DNA of 13,861 bases from Candidatus Brocadiia bacterium (GTDB taxonomy: Bacteria; Planctomycetota; MHYJ01; WSZJ01): the NCBI GenBank assembly GCA_013360825.1, contig JABWAY010000074.1, positions 1-13,861 of the forward strand, written 5' to 3'. The notes under the pieces are model-generated. The model worked only from the letters and a program-made list of their open reading frames with translations. It did no database searches and was not told where the DNA came from. The position numbers were made by a program, and so were the translations under genes. How positions within the stretch are numbered: the first letter of the stretch is position 1; each line of letters begins with the position of its first letter. Of the stretch, positions 1 to 8,400 are shown piece after piece.

Positions 1-99
1 CACGACATCGTGAAGGGTGACATGATGTTTGAGGGCGCGCTGCGCGGCTTCCTGGTTCACGACGCCATCTGCAATCGGGTCGGAGAAGGGCACGCCCAG
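1..99 (-). other. trpA: Fragment of tryptophan synthase alpha (TrpA), probably a chimeric contig end
   Basis: Read on the minus strand from 99 to 1, this stretch gives 33 codons with no stop. It contains the TrpA active-site loop G-V-P-F-S-D-P-I-A-D-G followed by N-Q-E-A-A-Q-R-A-L, which matches the family closely. The Asp of the ADG triplet (67-69) would be the catalytic aspartate (Asp60 in E. coli). The catalytic Glu expected just before the Leu-Gly at 94-99 is missing, because the sequence there belongs to ctaB. The gene is cut at the junction on one side and at the window edge on the other. No tryptophan genes lie nearby, so I infer a misjoined read rather than a real trpA neighbour. Confidence 0.75.
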
Positions 100-902
100 A
101 AGACGCGCCGGGCGCCGGTCTGGGACGGCGCCATGGCGAACTGCACGCCGAGAACCAGGAACGCAATCCCCAGCGCGAGGGCGGCGCTGAAGTAGATCAC
201 GTCGAAGCGTCCCTGCATCGCGGGAAGCAGGCTCACGACGAGGAGCACCTGCGACTGAAAAACGATCTGGCGCGCCGTCGGCCTGCCGTCGTCGCTCAGA
301 GTCGCCAGGAGCGGAAAACCGGCGGCCTTGTAGTCGTCCCGGAGATTCCAGGCGATGGCCAGAAAGTGAGGGATCTGCCAGAAGAACTGGATGGCGAACA
401 GGATCCAGGCCTCGAAATTAAGGCTCCCCGTCGCCGCGGCCCAGCCGATGAGAGGCGGAAGCGCCCCTGGGAACGCCCCCGCGATCGTGGAGAGCGGCGT
501 GCGGCGCTTGAGCGGCGTGTAGATGAACAGGTAGGACAGGACGGTCGTCGCGCCCAGCACGGCGGTCAGCGTGTTGACGCGGACGAACAGCCACGCCACC
601 CCCGCCGTGAAACAGAGGCCCCCGAACATCGCGACCTCGCTCGCATTCATGCGGCCGGACGGAAGCGGCCTCGCGGCCGTGCGTTTCATCAGCCGGTCCG
701 TCTCGATCTCCATGAGCATGTTGATCGCGTTGGCCGCGGCGGCCGTCAGGACCGTCCCCAGAAGGACGTTCAGGAGCGGGACGATCTCGACCCGCCCGCG
801 CGTGGCGATGAAGAACCCCGCCGTGGTCGTGACGAGCACCATGATGCTGATTCCGGGCTTCGTCAGCGCGGCATAGTCCGCGATCCGGCGGGCGAGGGTC
901 AT
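57..902 (-). CDS. ctaB: Protohaem IX farnesyltransferase (haem O synthase), C-terminus replaced at an apparent misassembly
   Basis: This integral-membrane prenyltransferase adds a farnesyl group to haem b to make haem O, the precursor of haem A. The first prenyl-diphosphate motif is N61..D69..KRT with A-A-R-P-L-P-S-G after it. The inner Y-T-P-L-K-R-R-T-P loop is near residue 128 and W-N-L-R-D-D-Y near 185-191; about eight hydrophobic helices follow the UbiA pattern. The ATG at 902 overlaps the ctaA stop by 4 nt (ATGA), indicating translational coupling. Family similarity runs to R-R-V-F-W-A at residues 265-270. The last 11 residues (C-P-S-P-T-R-L-Q-M-A-S) do not resemble the usual hydrophobic C-terminus, and the frame changes there into TrpA sequence. 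The stop at 57-59 is therefore probably artificial, and the true protein should be about 20 residues longer with a final helix. Confidence 0.93.
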   Translation of the reverse strand: MTLARRIADYAALTKPGISIMVLVTTTAGFFIATRGRVEIVPLLNVLLGTVLTAAAANAINMLMEIETDRLMKRTAARPLPSGRMNASEVAMFGGLCFTAGVAWLFVRVNTLTAVLGATTVLSYLFIYTPLKRRTPLSTIAGAFPGALPPLIGWAAATGSLNFEAWILFAIQFFWQIPHFLAIAWNLRDDYKAAGFPLLATLSDDGRPTARQIVFQSQVLLVVSLLPAMQGRFDVIYFSAALALGIAFLVLGVQFAMAPSQTGARRVFWACPSPTRLQMAS

Positions 903-1780
903 GCGGGGAGTCCCTCCGCCGAAGGGGCGGACGGCCGGGAGGCCGGCCAGACCCGGCGGGAACGGACCGCGACCGAGACGAGGAGCCCCCAGATCAGGCC
1001 GCCCAGCGCGAGATGCGCCGTGATGACCAGGATTTCCGGCTTCGAGGAGAGGTGGGAGCGGGCGAACCCGCTGGCCATCAGGGCCCAGGTCCATGCGCCG
1101 AGAACCAGCTGAGCCAGGATCAGCGCCGCAAGGGTCGAGACGGTCCGCCGGAACCGCCCGCGCTTCAGACACTCCGCCGCGAGGACCAGGATGAGCACGA
1201 GCAGGACGGTCGCGACCAGCAGGTGGACATGGATCAGCTTCCCCGTGTGCCTCCTCCACGCCCCGAGGACGATCTGCAGGTAGCAGGCCCCGGCCGTCCA
1301 GAGCGCCAGCTTCGGGACGCCGCTCGGTTCCGGATCCGGACGGTCCGTCTCCCAGGTCCGTGAGGTCGCCGTCGCGATCGCGACGATCATGGCGAAAAAG
1401 ACCTGCGCGAAGCTCGCGTGGATGATCGCCAGGGCCGCCGGGCTGGCCAGTTTCAGGACGCGCGCCCCGCCCAGGATTCCCTGCGCACAGACCGCCCCGA
1501 GCGCCAGCCACCCCAGCGTCCGCAGCCACGGACGCGGGTCGCGCCTCCACAGAGCCACCGCCATCACGATCGTCAGCACCCCCACGACCGTCGCGACCAG
1601 CCTGTGCCCGTGCTCGTACAGCACCCCGCCTTTCATCTCGGGAAGCAGCGTCCCGAATGAGATCGGGGCAAACCACCAGTCGGGAACGGCGTCGCCGCTG
1701 TTCGTGGTCGTGACCAGGCCGCCCGCGAACAGGAGGAGCACGGTGGAGGCGGCGGTGACGAGGGCGAGGCGATTCAGCAT
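899..1780 (-). CDS. ctaA: Haem A synthase (CtaA/COX15 family)
   Basis: A 293-residue membrane protein that oxidises the C8 methyl of haem O to the formyl group of haem A. It has about eight hydrophobic helices in two related halves. The expected haem-ligand histidines are present: E56-H-G-H59 in the first half with H121 (I-I-H-A-S-F), then H184/H186 (L-I-H-V-H-L) and H256 (T-A-H-L) in the second. The cysteine pair found in the first external loop of some Gram-positive CtaA proteins is absent. The ATG at 1780 is the only start codon in frame near the first helix; a clear Shine-Dalgarno is not visible. It lies 61 nt after the SCO-DUF420 stop and overlaps ctaB by 4 nt, giving the usual haem O to haem A pair. 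Confidence 0.94.
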   Translation of the reverse strand: MLNRLALVTAASTVLLLFAGGLVTTTNSGDAVPDWWFAPISFGTLLPEMKGGVLYEHGHRLVATVVGVLTIVMAVALWRRDPRPWLRTLGWLALGAVCAQGILGGARVLKLASPAALAIIHASFAQVFFAMIVAIATATSRTWETDRPDPEPSGVPKLALWTAGACYLQIVLGAWRRHTGKLIHVHLLVATVLLVLILVLAAECLKRGRFRRTVSTLAALILAQLVLGAWTWALMASGFARSHLSSKPEILVITAHLALGGLIWGLLVSVAVRSRRVWPASRPSAPSAEGLPA

Positions 1781-1804
1781 GGTGGCGACCGAAAGAACAT
1801 GAAA

Positions 1805-1819
1805 CCCCGGAATCCGGGG
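1805..1819. repeat. Short perfect inverted repeat between the SCO gene and ctaA
   Basis: Seven-base arms CCCCGGA and TCCGGGG flank a single A. The element sits in the only non-coding gap of the oxidase-assembly operon (1781-1841). In RNA it would form a tight GC hairpin. No U-tract follows on the minus strand, so it is not a canonical terminator; an RNA-stability or intercistronic role is possible. Confidence 0.4.
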
Positions 1820-1841
1820 ATGCGCAAGATCCGGTGAGCGG

Positions 1842-2852
1842 TCAGGCGGCGCGGAAAAGAATCCAGTAGATGAGGACGCCGGTGACGGAGACGTAGCCCC
1901 ACACGGGGACGGTGACGCGCGCCCAGCGCCTGTGCGCTTCGCGGCCTCCGCGGAGGATCTTCCAGAGGACGATGCCGACGAGAACAGGGACGATCGCGGC
2001 GAGGACGGTGTGCGAGAGAAGAAGGACGAGGTACGCCGTGCGCGCGGGTCCTTCGCCGGGGAATTTCGTCGATCCGGCGTTCGCGTGGTAGGTGAGGTAG
2101 GACACGAGGAAGAGGATGCTCGCGAGGACGGCGGCGGACATGAACACGGCATGGGGCACCTCGCGCCTGCGCCGGATGAACATCAGTCCCGCGATCATCA
2201 GGAAGACGCTCGCGGCGTTGAGGGAGGCATGGACGGCCGGAAGTCCGTACAGCCCCCGCATCGAGAGCGAGACCGCATCCCGCCGGAGCCGGCGCATCGC
2301 GTCGGGATCGTCGCTGGAGTAGAACCCGCGGACCATTCCGTCCGCATCGACCAGGACGAAACGCGAGTCGTGCAGGATCGGGTTGGCGGCGTCCTCCGGC
2401 GTGTCGGCGGAGGTCAGCAGGAACCCGCGGACCGCGCGGTCGCGCTCGACCCGGGTCGGCCAGGTGACGAAGGCCCAGCGGACGTCCCGGAGGCCGGAGG
2501 AGGTCATCCAGGCCCGCAGAACTTCGGGGGTGTCGTGCCCGGGATCGACGGAGAAGGACACGAGGCGCACGCCGGGAGGAAGCGTCCTGTCGAGTTCCGC
2601 CATCCGCGCGGTCATGACCGGACAGACCGTCGTGCACCGGGTGAACACGAAATTGGCGATCCACGGACGTCCGCGCAGCGAGGCGCTGGAAACGGCGCCG
2701 CCCGTCCCCTGCAGCGAGAACGCGGGCGCCTCCAGCGAGAACCCCTCCCCGGGGGGTTCCGGTGGCGGCGGGCGCAGGATCGCCCACGCCGCCGTGAACG
2801 CCACCGCTCCGGACGCCAGCGCCGCGACGACGAGGAGCAGGCGGTTCGTCAC
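1842..2852 (-). CDS. SCO1/SenC copper chaperone fused to a DUF420 (CtaM-like) membrane domain
   Basis: A 336-residue protein with two domains. Residues 1-26 form a membrane anchor. Residues 35-200 are a thioredoxin-fold SCO domain with the copper-binding C73-T-T-V-C77-P motif and the distal ligand H161 (I-L-H-D-S); D-P-G-H-D-T-P-E at 103-110 is also typical. Residues 205-336 carry four hydrophobic helices with the DUF420 histidine pattern: H208, H234, H256 (Y-H-A-N-A-G), H281 and H307. SCO proteins deliver copper to the CuA site of cytochrome oxidase. DUF420 includes CtaM/YozB, known to be needed for haem-copper oxidase maturation in Firmicutes. The start is the GTG at 2852, which overlaps the permease stop as GTGA; no ATG fits better. 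Fusion of the two factors is the notable point. Confidence 0.9.
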   Translation of the reverse strand: MTNRLLLVVAALASGAVAFTAAWAILRPPPPEPPGEGFSLEAPAFSLQGTGGAVSSASLRGRPWIANFVFTRCTTVCPVMTARMAELDRTLPPGVRLVSFSVDPGHDTPEVLRAWMTSSGLRDVRWAFVTWPTRVERDRAVRGFLLTSADTPEDAANPILHDSRFVLVDADGMVRGFYSSDDPDAMRRLRRDAVSLSMRGLYGLPAVHASLNAASVFLMIAGLMFIRRRREVPHAVFMSAAVLASILFLVSYLTYHANAGSTKFPGEGPARTAYLVLLLSHTVLAAIVPVLVGIVLWKILRGGREAHRRWARVTVPVWGYVSVTGVLIYWILFRAA

Positions 2853-3595
2853 TTCTCGGACCGGATCGTCAGCGCGCACGCAAGGACCGCCAGGATCGCG
2901 CACCCCGTCACGACGGCCAGGGAGAGCGGCAGCGGGAACGGGCCCGGGTCGGACGGCGTCAGGGCGGTGCGCACGGCGGACAGCCCCCAGGTCAGCGGAT
3001 TCAGCCGCATCGCCCAGGCCATCCAGGAGTAGGCGCCGGCCAGGGGGAACAGCGCGCCGCTCACGAGCCACATCGGCATCAGGACGATGTTCATGATCGC
3101 GTGAAACCCGGCGACCGAGGAGGACCGCCACGCGAAGAAAAACCCGACCGCGGCGAGGAAAACGGCGGACGCCGCCAGGACGACCGCCGCGATCGCCAGG
3201 CCGGACACCGTGAGCGGGATGCCGACCGTCGGCGCCAGGAGCAGGAACGGGAACGCCTGCAGCCACCCCAGCAGGGCGCCCCCGACCACCTTGCCGAGCA
3301 CGATGCTCGCCCGCGGCGCCGGCGAGGCCAGGACGGACTGCAGAAACCCCTCGTTCCGGTCCTCGATGATCGAAATGCTCGAGAAAATGCACGTGAACAG
3401 CAGGATCATCGTCGTCGTGCCGGGAAAGGCGTACCGCAGGTAGTCCCCTCCCCCGCCGACGAAGGAACTCCCGATCCCGCTTCCCATGATCAGCCAGAAC
3501 AGAACCGGCGTCACGAGCGCGCCGATGACGCGGCCGCGCTGACGGAAGAAGCGGACGACCTCGCGACGGGCCAGGCTGAGGGCGGGAACGATCAC
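2849..3595 (-). CDS. ABC-2 type transporter permease (DrrB/NodJ-like)
   Basis: A 248-residue inner-membrane protein with six predicted helices. A cytoplasmic N-terminus (L-A-R-R-E-V-V-R-F-F-R-Q-R) is followed by the characteristic I-I-E-D-R-N-E-G-F-L-Q-S-V-L-A-S-P coupling-helix region near residues 76-92. The N-P-L-T-W-G-L-S-A-V-R segment near the C-terminus is also a hallmark of ABC-2 permeases. The ATG at 3595 overlaps the stop of the ATPase (ATGA), and its own stop overlaps the GTG of the SCO gene. Together with the ATPase it would form an exporter. The substrate cannot be read from sequence. The position between a copper lipoprotein and SCO/CtaA/CtaB suggests a role in oxidase assembly, such as export of a haem, thiol or metal species. 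Confidence 0.88.
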   Translation of the reverse strand: MIVPALSLARREVVRFFRQRGRVIGALVTPVLFWLIMGSGIGSSFVGGGGDYLRYAFPGTTTMILLFTCIFSSISIIEDRNEGFLQSVLASPAPRASIVLGKVVGGALLGWLQAFPFLLLAPTVGIPLTVSGLAIAAVVLAASAVFLAAVGFFFAWRSSSVAGFHAIMNIVLMPMWLVSGALFPLAGAYSWMAWAMRLNPLTWGLSAVRTALTPSDPGPFPLPLSLAVVTGCAILAVLACALTIRSEK

Positions 3596-4518
3596 GCGGA
3601 GGCCTCCGCGAACGCGCGGCCGGTGCGCCGGATGAAGACGTCCTCGAGCGTGGGGCGGGCGACGGTGACGGCGTCGACCTGCCCCGGGAAGGATTCGACG
3701 AGCTGCGGGACGAATTCATGCCCGCGGGAGCGCTCGATGCGGACGGCGCCCTCGACGACAGTGACGGTTCCGCCGAACCGGGCGGCGACGGCGGCCCGGA
3801 ACCGCTCGGGTTCCCGTGTCCGCACGGAGATCACGTCGGTTCCCGATTCGGCGCAGAGCGCGTCGGGGCGCCCGAGCGCGACGACCCGCCCGAGGTCGAG
3901 GATGGCGACGCGGTCGCAGACCGCGGCCTCCTCCATGAAGTGTGTCGTCAGCAGGACCGTGGTGCCGTCCTGCCGGAGGCCGGCCAGCACCTCCCGCAGG
4001 TCCCGCCGGGCGCCGACGTCCAGCCCCGCGCTCGGTTCGTCGAGGAGGAGGACGGCGGGGCCATGGAGGAGCCCCTTGGCGATCTCCACCCGCCGGCGGA
4101 GCCCGCCGGAGAGGTGTTCGCAGCGGTCATTCGCGCGGTCGAGGACGCCGAACCGGGCGAGGAGCACCGAGGCTCGGCTGCGGAGAGGCTCGCCGGAGAG
4201 GCCGTACATGGCGCCCTGGAGGAGCATGTTCTCCATGGCGGTCATCTTCTTGTCCGTGCTGGTGGACTGGAACACGACGCCGATCCTGCCCCGGACCCGG
4301 GCGGCGTCGCCCTCGACGTCGATCCCCTCGATGCGCGCCGTTCCGGCGGTCGGAGACAGCAGGGTGGCGAGAATCCGGAAAAGCGTGGTCTTCCCGCCGC
4401 CGTTCGGGCCGAGGAGTCCGAACATCTCCCCGGAGCGGACGGCGAAGGAGACGCCGGCCAGCGCGCGGCGGTCGCCGAAGTTCCGCTCGAGTCCTCTCAC
4501 CTCGATCGCATCGGCCAT
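3592..4518 (-). CDS. ABC transporter ATP-binding protein (CcmA/DrrA-like)
   Basis: A 308-residue cytoplasmic ATPase that powers the adjacent ABC-2 permease. Walker A is G-P-N-G-G-G-K-T-T (37-45); the family normally has A where the second middle G stands. The Q-loop is Q84, the signature L-S-G-G-L-R-R-R-V-E (136-145), Walker B L-L-L-D-E-P (157-162) and the H-loop H193 in T-T-H-F-M-E-E-A. A C-terminal regulatory extension ends with T-L-E-D-V-F-I-R-R-T-G, typical of DrrA/NatA-type proteins. The ATG at 4518 lies 4 nt after the lipoprotein stop. Its Shine-Dalgarno (GGGGAG, plus-strand 4526-4531) overlaps the end of the upstream gene. It resembles NosF-type ATPases, but no other Nos gene is present. 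Confidence 0.92.
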   Translation of the reverse strand: MADAIEVRGLERNFGDRRALAGVSFAVRSGEMFGLLGPNGGGKTTLFRILATLLSPTAGTARIEGIDVEGDAARVRGRIGVVFQSTSTDKKMTAMENMLLQGAMYGLSGEPLRSRASVLLARFGVLDRANDRCEHLSGGLRRRVEIAKGLLHGPAVLLLDEPSAGLDVGARRDLREVLAGLRQDGTTVLLTTHFMEEAAVCDRVAILDLGRVVALGRPDALCAESGTDVISVRTREPERFRAAVAARFGGTVTVVEGAVRIERSRGHEFVPQLVESFPGQVDAVTVARPTLEDVFIRRTGRAFAEASA

Positions 4519-4522
4519 CGCG

Positions 4523-5314
4523 CTACTCCCCGAAGGACGCGGCCACGGCCGCGTCGCCCCCGGCGGCGACCTTGACGGTCGACTCCTGGACGCCGTACTT
4601 CTCGTGCTTCAGCTTCAGCGTGTACTCCCCCTCCGGCACGCCCTGCAGGGTCACCGTCCCGTCCGTCCCGGTCACGCCGTGAAACGGGTGCCGGAAAACG
4701 CCGAGCATCGCGTACATCCAGGGATGCGGGTCGCAGATGATCGGGAAGGGTTCCTCCTGCGACATGAACGTGCGCGTCTTCCCCTCCGCCGTCAGGGTCA
4801 TCCGGGATCCGGGGACCAGGCTGACGTTGAGCCCCGGGTTCAACCGTGGTTTCGCGTGGACGAAGTGAATCGTCTCGTCGGAGTTCCGTATCTCCAGCGG
4901 CTGCCCGGCGCGCATCGTCCCGGCGCGGGGGGTGAACATGCAGTGCGCCTGGTCCAGCACGAACGGGTCCTGCGGGACCGGCCAGCGCCAGCCGGGATCG
5001 ACGCCGCGGTCCAGCCAGACGATCACGTTCGCGAGTTCCCCGGACGCGCCGACCACGACCTTCGTATCGCGCAGTTCCCCGCGGACATGGGCCCCCATGC
5101 ACTCGGCGTCCGTCACCTCGATCGCCTTCGGCTTCGGCGGCTCTCCCCGCAGGACGACCCTGACCAGGATCCTCCCGCACTTCTCCGGCGCGGGGACCGG
5201 TTTCTGCGGGACCTGCTCCGCCGGGTCCGGGGCGGCCGGCTTCGGGTCCTCCCCCTTGCCGCAGCCCGCCAGCAGGCCGGCCGCCAGGACGATCGCCGAC
5301 GCCAGGTGCCTCAT
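4523..5314 (-). CDS. Periplasmic lipoprotein with a cupredoxin-like copper site
   Basis: A 263-residue secreted protein. Residues 1-17 are a signal peptide ending in the lipobox L-L-A-G-C18, so it is probably lipid-anchored. A Pro-rich linker (24-44) precedes a beta-rich domain. This holds a possible type-1-like copper site: N-S-D-E-T-I-H150-F-V-H153, then C194-D-P-H197-P-W-M200, with further histidines H209 and H212. Residues 215-260 look like a carboxypeptidase-regulatory-type Ig fold (D-G-T-V-T-L-Q-G-V-P-E-G-E-Y-T-L). Similar plastocyanin-like proteins of unknown function occur in Planctomycetota and Acidobacteriota. The start has a good Shine-Dalgarno, AGGGGAG (plus-strand 5321-5327), 6 nt upstream. 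As first gene before ABC, SCO and ctaAB it may carry copper for oxidase assembly or act as an electron carrier; this is inference. Confidence 0.8.
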   Translation of the reverse strand: MRHLASAIVLAAGLLAGCGKGEDPKPAAPDPAEQVPQKPVPAPEKCGRILVRVVLRGEPPKPKAIEVTDAECMGAHVRGELRDTKVVVGASGELANVIVWLDRGVDPGWRWPVPQDPFVLDQAHCMFTPRAGTMRAGQPLEIRNSDETIHFVHAKPRLNPGLNVSLVPGSRMTLTAEGKTRTFMSQEEPFPIICDPHPWMYAMLGVFRHPFHGVTGTDGTVTLQGVPEGEYTLKLKHEKYGVQESTVKVAAGGDAAVAASFGE

Positions 5315-5361
5315 GCCGCCCTCCCCTGATGGATTCCGGAACGTCCCCCCGAGCGCCGACG

Positions 5362-5395
5362 AAAAAGGGCGGAGATGCGTCGCGCACCTCCGCCC
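5362..5395 (-). terminator. Rho-independent terminator of the bc-complex operon
   Basis: On the minus strand an 8-bp GC stem (GGGCGGAG / CTCCGCCC; plus-strand 5388-5395 with 5367-5374) continues into 4 further pairs past one mismatch, with a 3-nt loop. It is followed directly by TTTTT (plus-strand A-tract 5362-5366). It lies 22 nt beyond the stop of the multihaem cytochrome gene and 50 nt before the lipoprotein start, so it splits the minus-strand genes into two transcription units. Confidence 0.85.
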
Positions 5396-5417
5396 CTGAA
5401 ATCCAGCGCCCGCGGGA

Positions 5418-8400
5418 TCACTTCTTCTTGAGGCTCCAGATGTACTCCCTGACCCAGACCAGTTCCTCGTCGGACACCTGCTCCGGAGACCAGTCGCTCA
5501 TCCCCGAGCCGGGGAAGATCGCGTTCGGTTTCCGGATCCAGTCGAGAACCCAGTCCCGCTGGAGGCGAGGCGCGGCCAGCGTCAGGTCCGGCGCGACGAG
5601 GCCCGAAAACTTCTGACCGGGATCGCCGATCGGGTGGCAGCTGGCGCACTGCAGCCGTTCGAAGACAGCCTTCCCCTTCTTCACCATCTCCACCCGCGCC
5701 GCTTCCGGAATCGGTTCGTCGTAGACGAACGGGAACGGCTGGTTGTCGATGTGGGCGAAATGCTCGACCAGCGTCCGGGCTTCTTCGTCGGTGAAGCCGA
5801 AGGTGGGCATCCGGACACCCCCCTCCCGCAGGTACGGACGGATCTCGACCGGCGCCTTGAGGAACCTGAAGAGCCAGTCGGGGTTGTCGCGGGCGCCGAC
5901 TCCCGCGATGATCGGCGGCTCGAACCGGTCCTCATCGTTCTTGTTCACGACCTTCTTGATCGCTCCCTCGCCGAAGCCGTAGACCAGGACGCTGGCCACC
6001 GGTCGCGGGACGCCGTTGAGCGTGTTCCCGAGGAGCTTGTTGCGCTCCGTTATGGTCAGCCAGGTCCCGCGCGGGAGAAGAACGACAATTCCTTTCTTCG
6101 CCAGGATCGCAAGCTCATCGGCGGAAATTCTGTCCACCTGCCGGCCGTCGGTGAGCACCGTCCGCGCGAGGTAGACCTGGGCATCCGCCAGCTCCAGCAT
6201 CGCCTCGTCCGAGGCCTCGATCCGGTAGGTCGTGGGGAACAGGCCGACCTTGTGACATGCCGCGCAGTTCGACTGCTGGGCAAGGTGCTTCCCGCGCTCG
6301 ATCACCTTCTCCTGGTGGGACAGCTTCCGCTTGTGCGACTCGGGCAGCATTTCCCGGCGGAACGAGATCACGTATGTCGTCAGCGCCTCGATTTCCTCCG
6401 GCGTCAGGTTGAATTTCGGCATCCGGAGCCGGTCCTCGAACCCGATGATCCGCCCGTGGTCGTACGTCCGGGGGTCCTCGAGCTTCGCCTTGACCCACTT
6501 GATGCGGTCCACCGAGTTCGGGTGGTGGGACATGCGCAGGTCGTGGCGGAAGCCGAAGTCAAACTTCGTGATGTCCTTCGTTCCCGTCGAGTTCGAACCC
6601 GTCAGCTCGGCCCCGATTTTTTTCGTCTTCTCGAACTTTCTGATGTCATGGCAGCCGAAACAGCCCGTGTGGCCGATCGCCTTCTCCCCGAGCCAGAGAA
6701 GTTTCTCCCTGTGCGTCAGTTTCTTGAGCAGTTCCTCCGTCTCGGCCTTCGTCTTCGTGGCCCGCATGAATCCGGCGCAGGTGTCGTCCAGGTCCTTGTC
6801 GGAGACGTCCTCCATCTTCCGGTTCTCGAACCCGTCCGGGTGCTTCAGCGTCATCAGGTACGCCGTGATGTCCGCCGCCTCCTGGTCCGAGAGCCGCAGG
6901 TTCGGCATGCTGGCATAGTGAAAGTACTGGGCCGGGTTTTTCAGCCACGCATACAGCCAGTTCGCGTTGAGCTTGCTCCCGACGGCCGAAAGATTGGGAC
7001 CGAACGAGGTGTACTCCGTCCCCTTGTCCGCCATCACCTTCGCAGGGTCCCCGATCACGTGGCAGCCGTAGCACCCGACCTGCCGGGCCAGCTTACGCCC
7101 CTCCTTTGCATCCCCCTCAGGAGCCTTCGGATACCCGTCCGGCAGCCCCTCGAGCTCGCTGTTCTCATACAGGTACTCGACGATCCCCCGGATCATCGCG
7201 GTGTTCCGGACTCTCGACACGTCGTCGGATGTGTTCGACAGGTCGAAGATCTGCGGCATGTGCGTCGTCGGCCTGAAGTCCGTAGGCTTCCAGATCCAGT
7301 TGAACGCAAACTCCTTCGTCATCTTGTGCTTGATCCCGCGCAGCCCCGGCCCCGGCTTCCTCAGGTCGTCCGTCCCCGCGATCGGGTGGCATCCGTAACA
7401 CCCGACCTTCTCCAGGAGCCGCTTCCCTTCGTTGACCTTGTCCCCCATCACCACACGCGTCTGCTCGCCGTGGCATTTCGTGCAGGACGACTGGACGTAC
7501 TGGATCGGCAGCATCGGGTTGTCGAAGTGCGCCGGCGGATGCCAGCCGTATTTCCCCTCCCACTCCTTCTGCTGCGCCTCGTCGCGCGGCATGTGCGCGG
7601 CGTGCGCGAAGTCCACCGACCGCCCCTGCCCGTTGTGGCAGACGGTGCACCCGTACTGGCTCATCGGGTGCGGCGACGCATCCCCGACGTAGAGGTCTAG
7701 ATTCGGGTGGCTCCGGAAGACCTTTGGAACTTCCTCCCCCCACCCCTTGCGGTCGATCCCCAGGTGGCAGGTCGTGCACCGGTCGATCTTCATCACGGAG
7801 CTGAAGTTCAGGTCCTCCTGGAAGTGCGGGAGGATGATCTGGTTGATGTGCTCGGGATTCTTGATGAAGTCGAGCCCCGGCTGGGACAGCAGGAAGTCCG
7901 CCAGGCTCGGCTCGAGTTTGGCGACCTTGCGCTTCACCGCGGTCAGGTCGTTCTCCAGCTTCGCGATCTCCTTGCTGATCGCCTCGCGTGCGGCGTTGAA
8001 TTCCTCGAGCCTGGCCACGAACGCCCGCTCCCGGGCGTCCAGGACTTCCCAGGCCAGGCGCGCGGCGTCCGTCAGGTCCTGCTTTTCCCTCCAGCGGGAG
8101 GAGGCGTCCTGGCTGTGCTTCTTCAGCCCCTCAATCGACGCCTCCACCGCGCCCGCGCCCGCGTCCCCGGCGGCCTTCAGCCTCGCCGCCACGCGGACCG
8201 CCTCGTCGAGATGCTCCTGCGCCGACTCCGCCCGCTGCTTGAGCGTGTCCGCCTCCGACTTCTCGAACTGGAAGGTCAGCAGCGCCTTTTCCAGCGGACC
8301 GCGGTTCGCCTCGCGCTCCTTCCGGACCGCCTCGATCTCCTGCTCCTTCGCCTTGAGGTCCTCGTCCGCCTTCTTCATTCCGGCGTACAGCTCGTCCAGC

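Noticed and set aside
1..195. Small plus-strand frame at the left edge (10-195)
   Set aside because: It lies antisense to the TrpA fragment and the CtaB C-terminus and has no recognisable features.
57..1676. A 539-residue start for CtaB
   Set aside because: The extra 258 residues lie across ctaA in another frame and are compositionally meaningless. The ATG at 902 fits the family and the 4-nt overlap.
1805..1819. Intrinsic terminator between SCO and ctaA
   Set aside because: The hairpin has no T-tract on the minus strand, and ctaA directly follows in the same operon.
2849..5314. Nos (nitrous oxide reductase) accessory cluster
   Set aside because: An ABC pair plus copper lipoprotein resembles nosFY/nosL, but there is no nosD or nosZ, the lipoprotein is not NosL-like, and the neighbours are haem A genes.
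3101..5329. Long plus-strand open frame opposite the ABC and lipoprotein genes
   Set aside because: It is Arg/Pro/Ala-rich with no domain, and is fully antisense to four convincing genes. It is a by-product of high GC content, like the other long antisense frames at 5634-7700 and 8536-10680.
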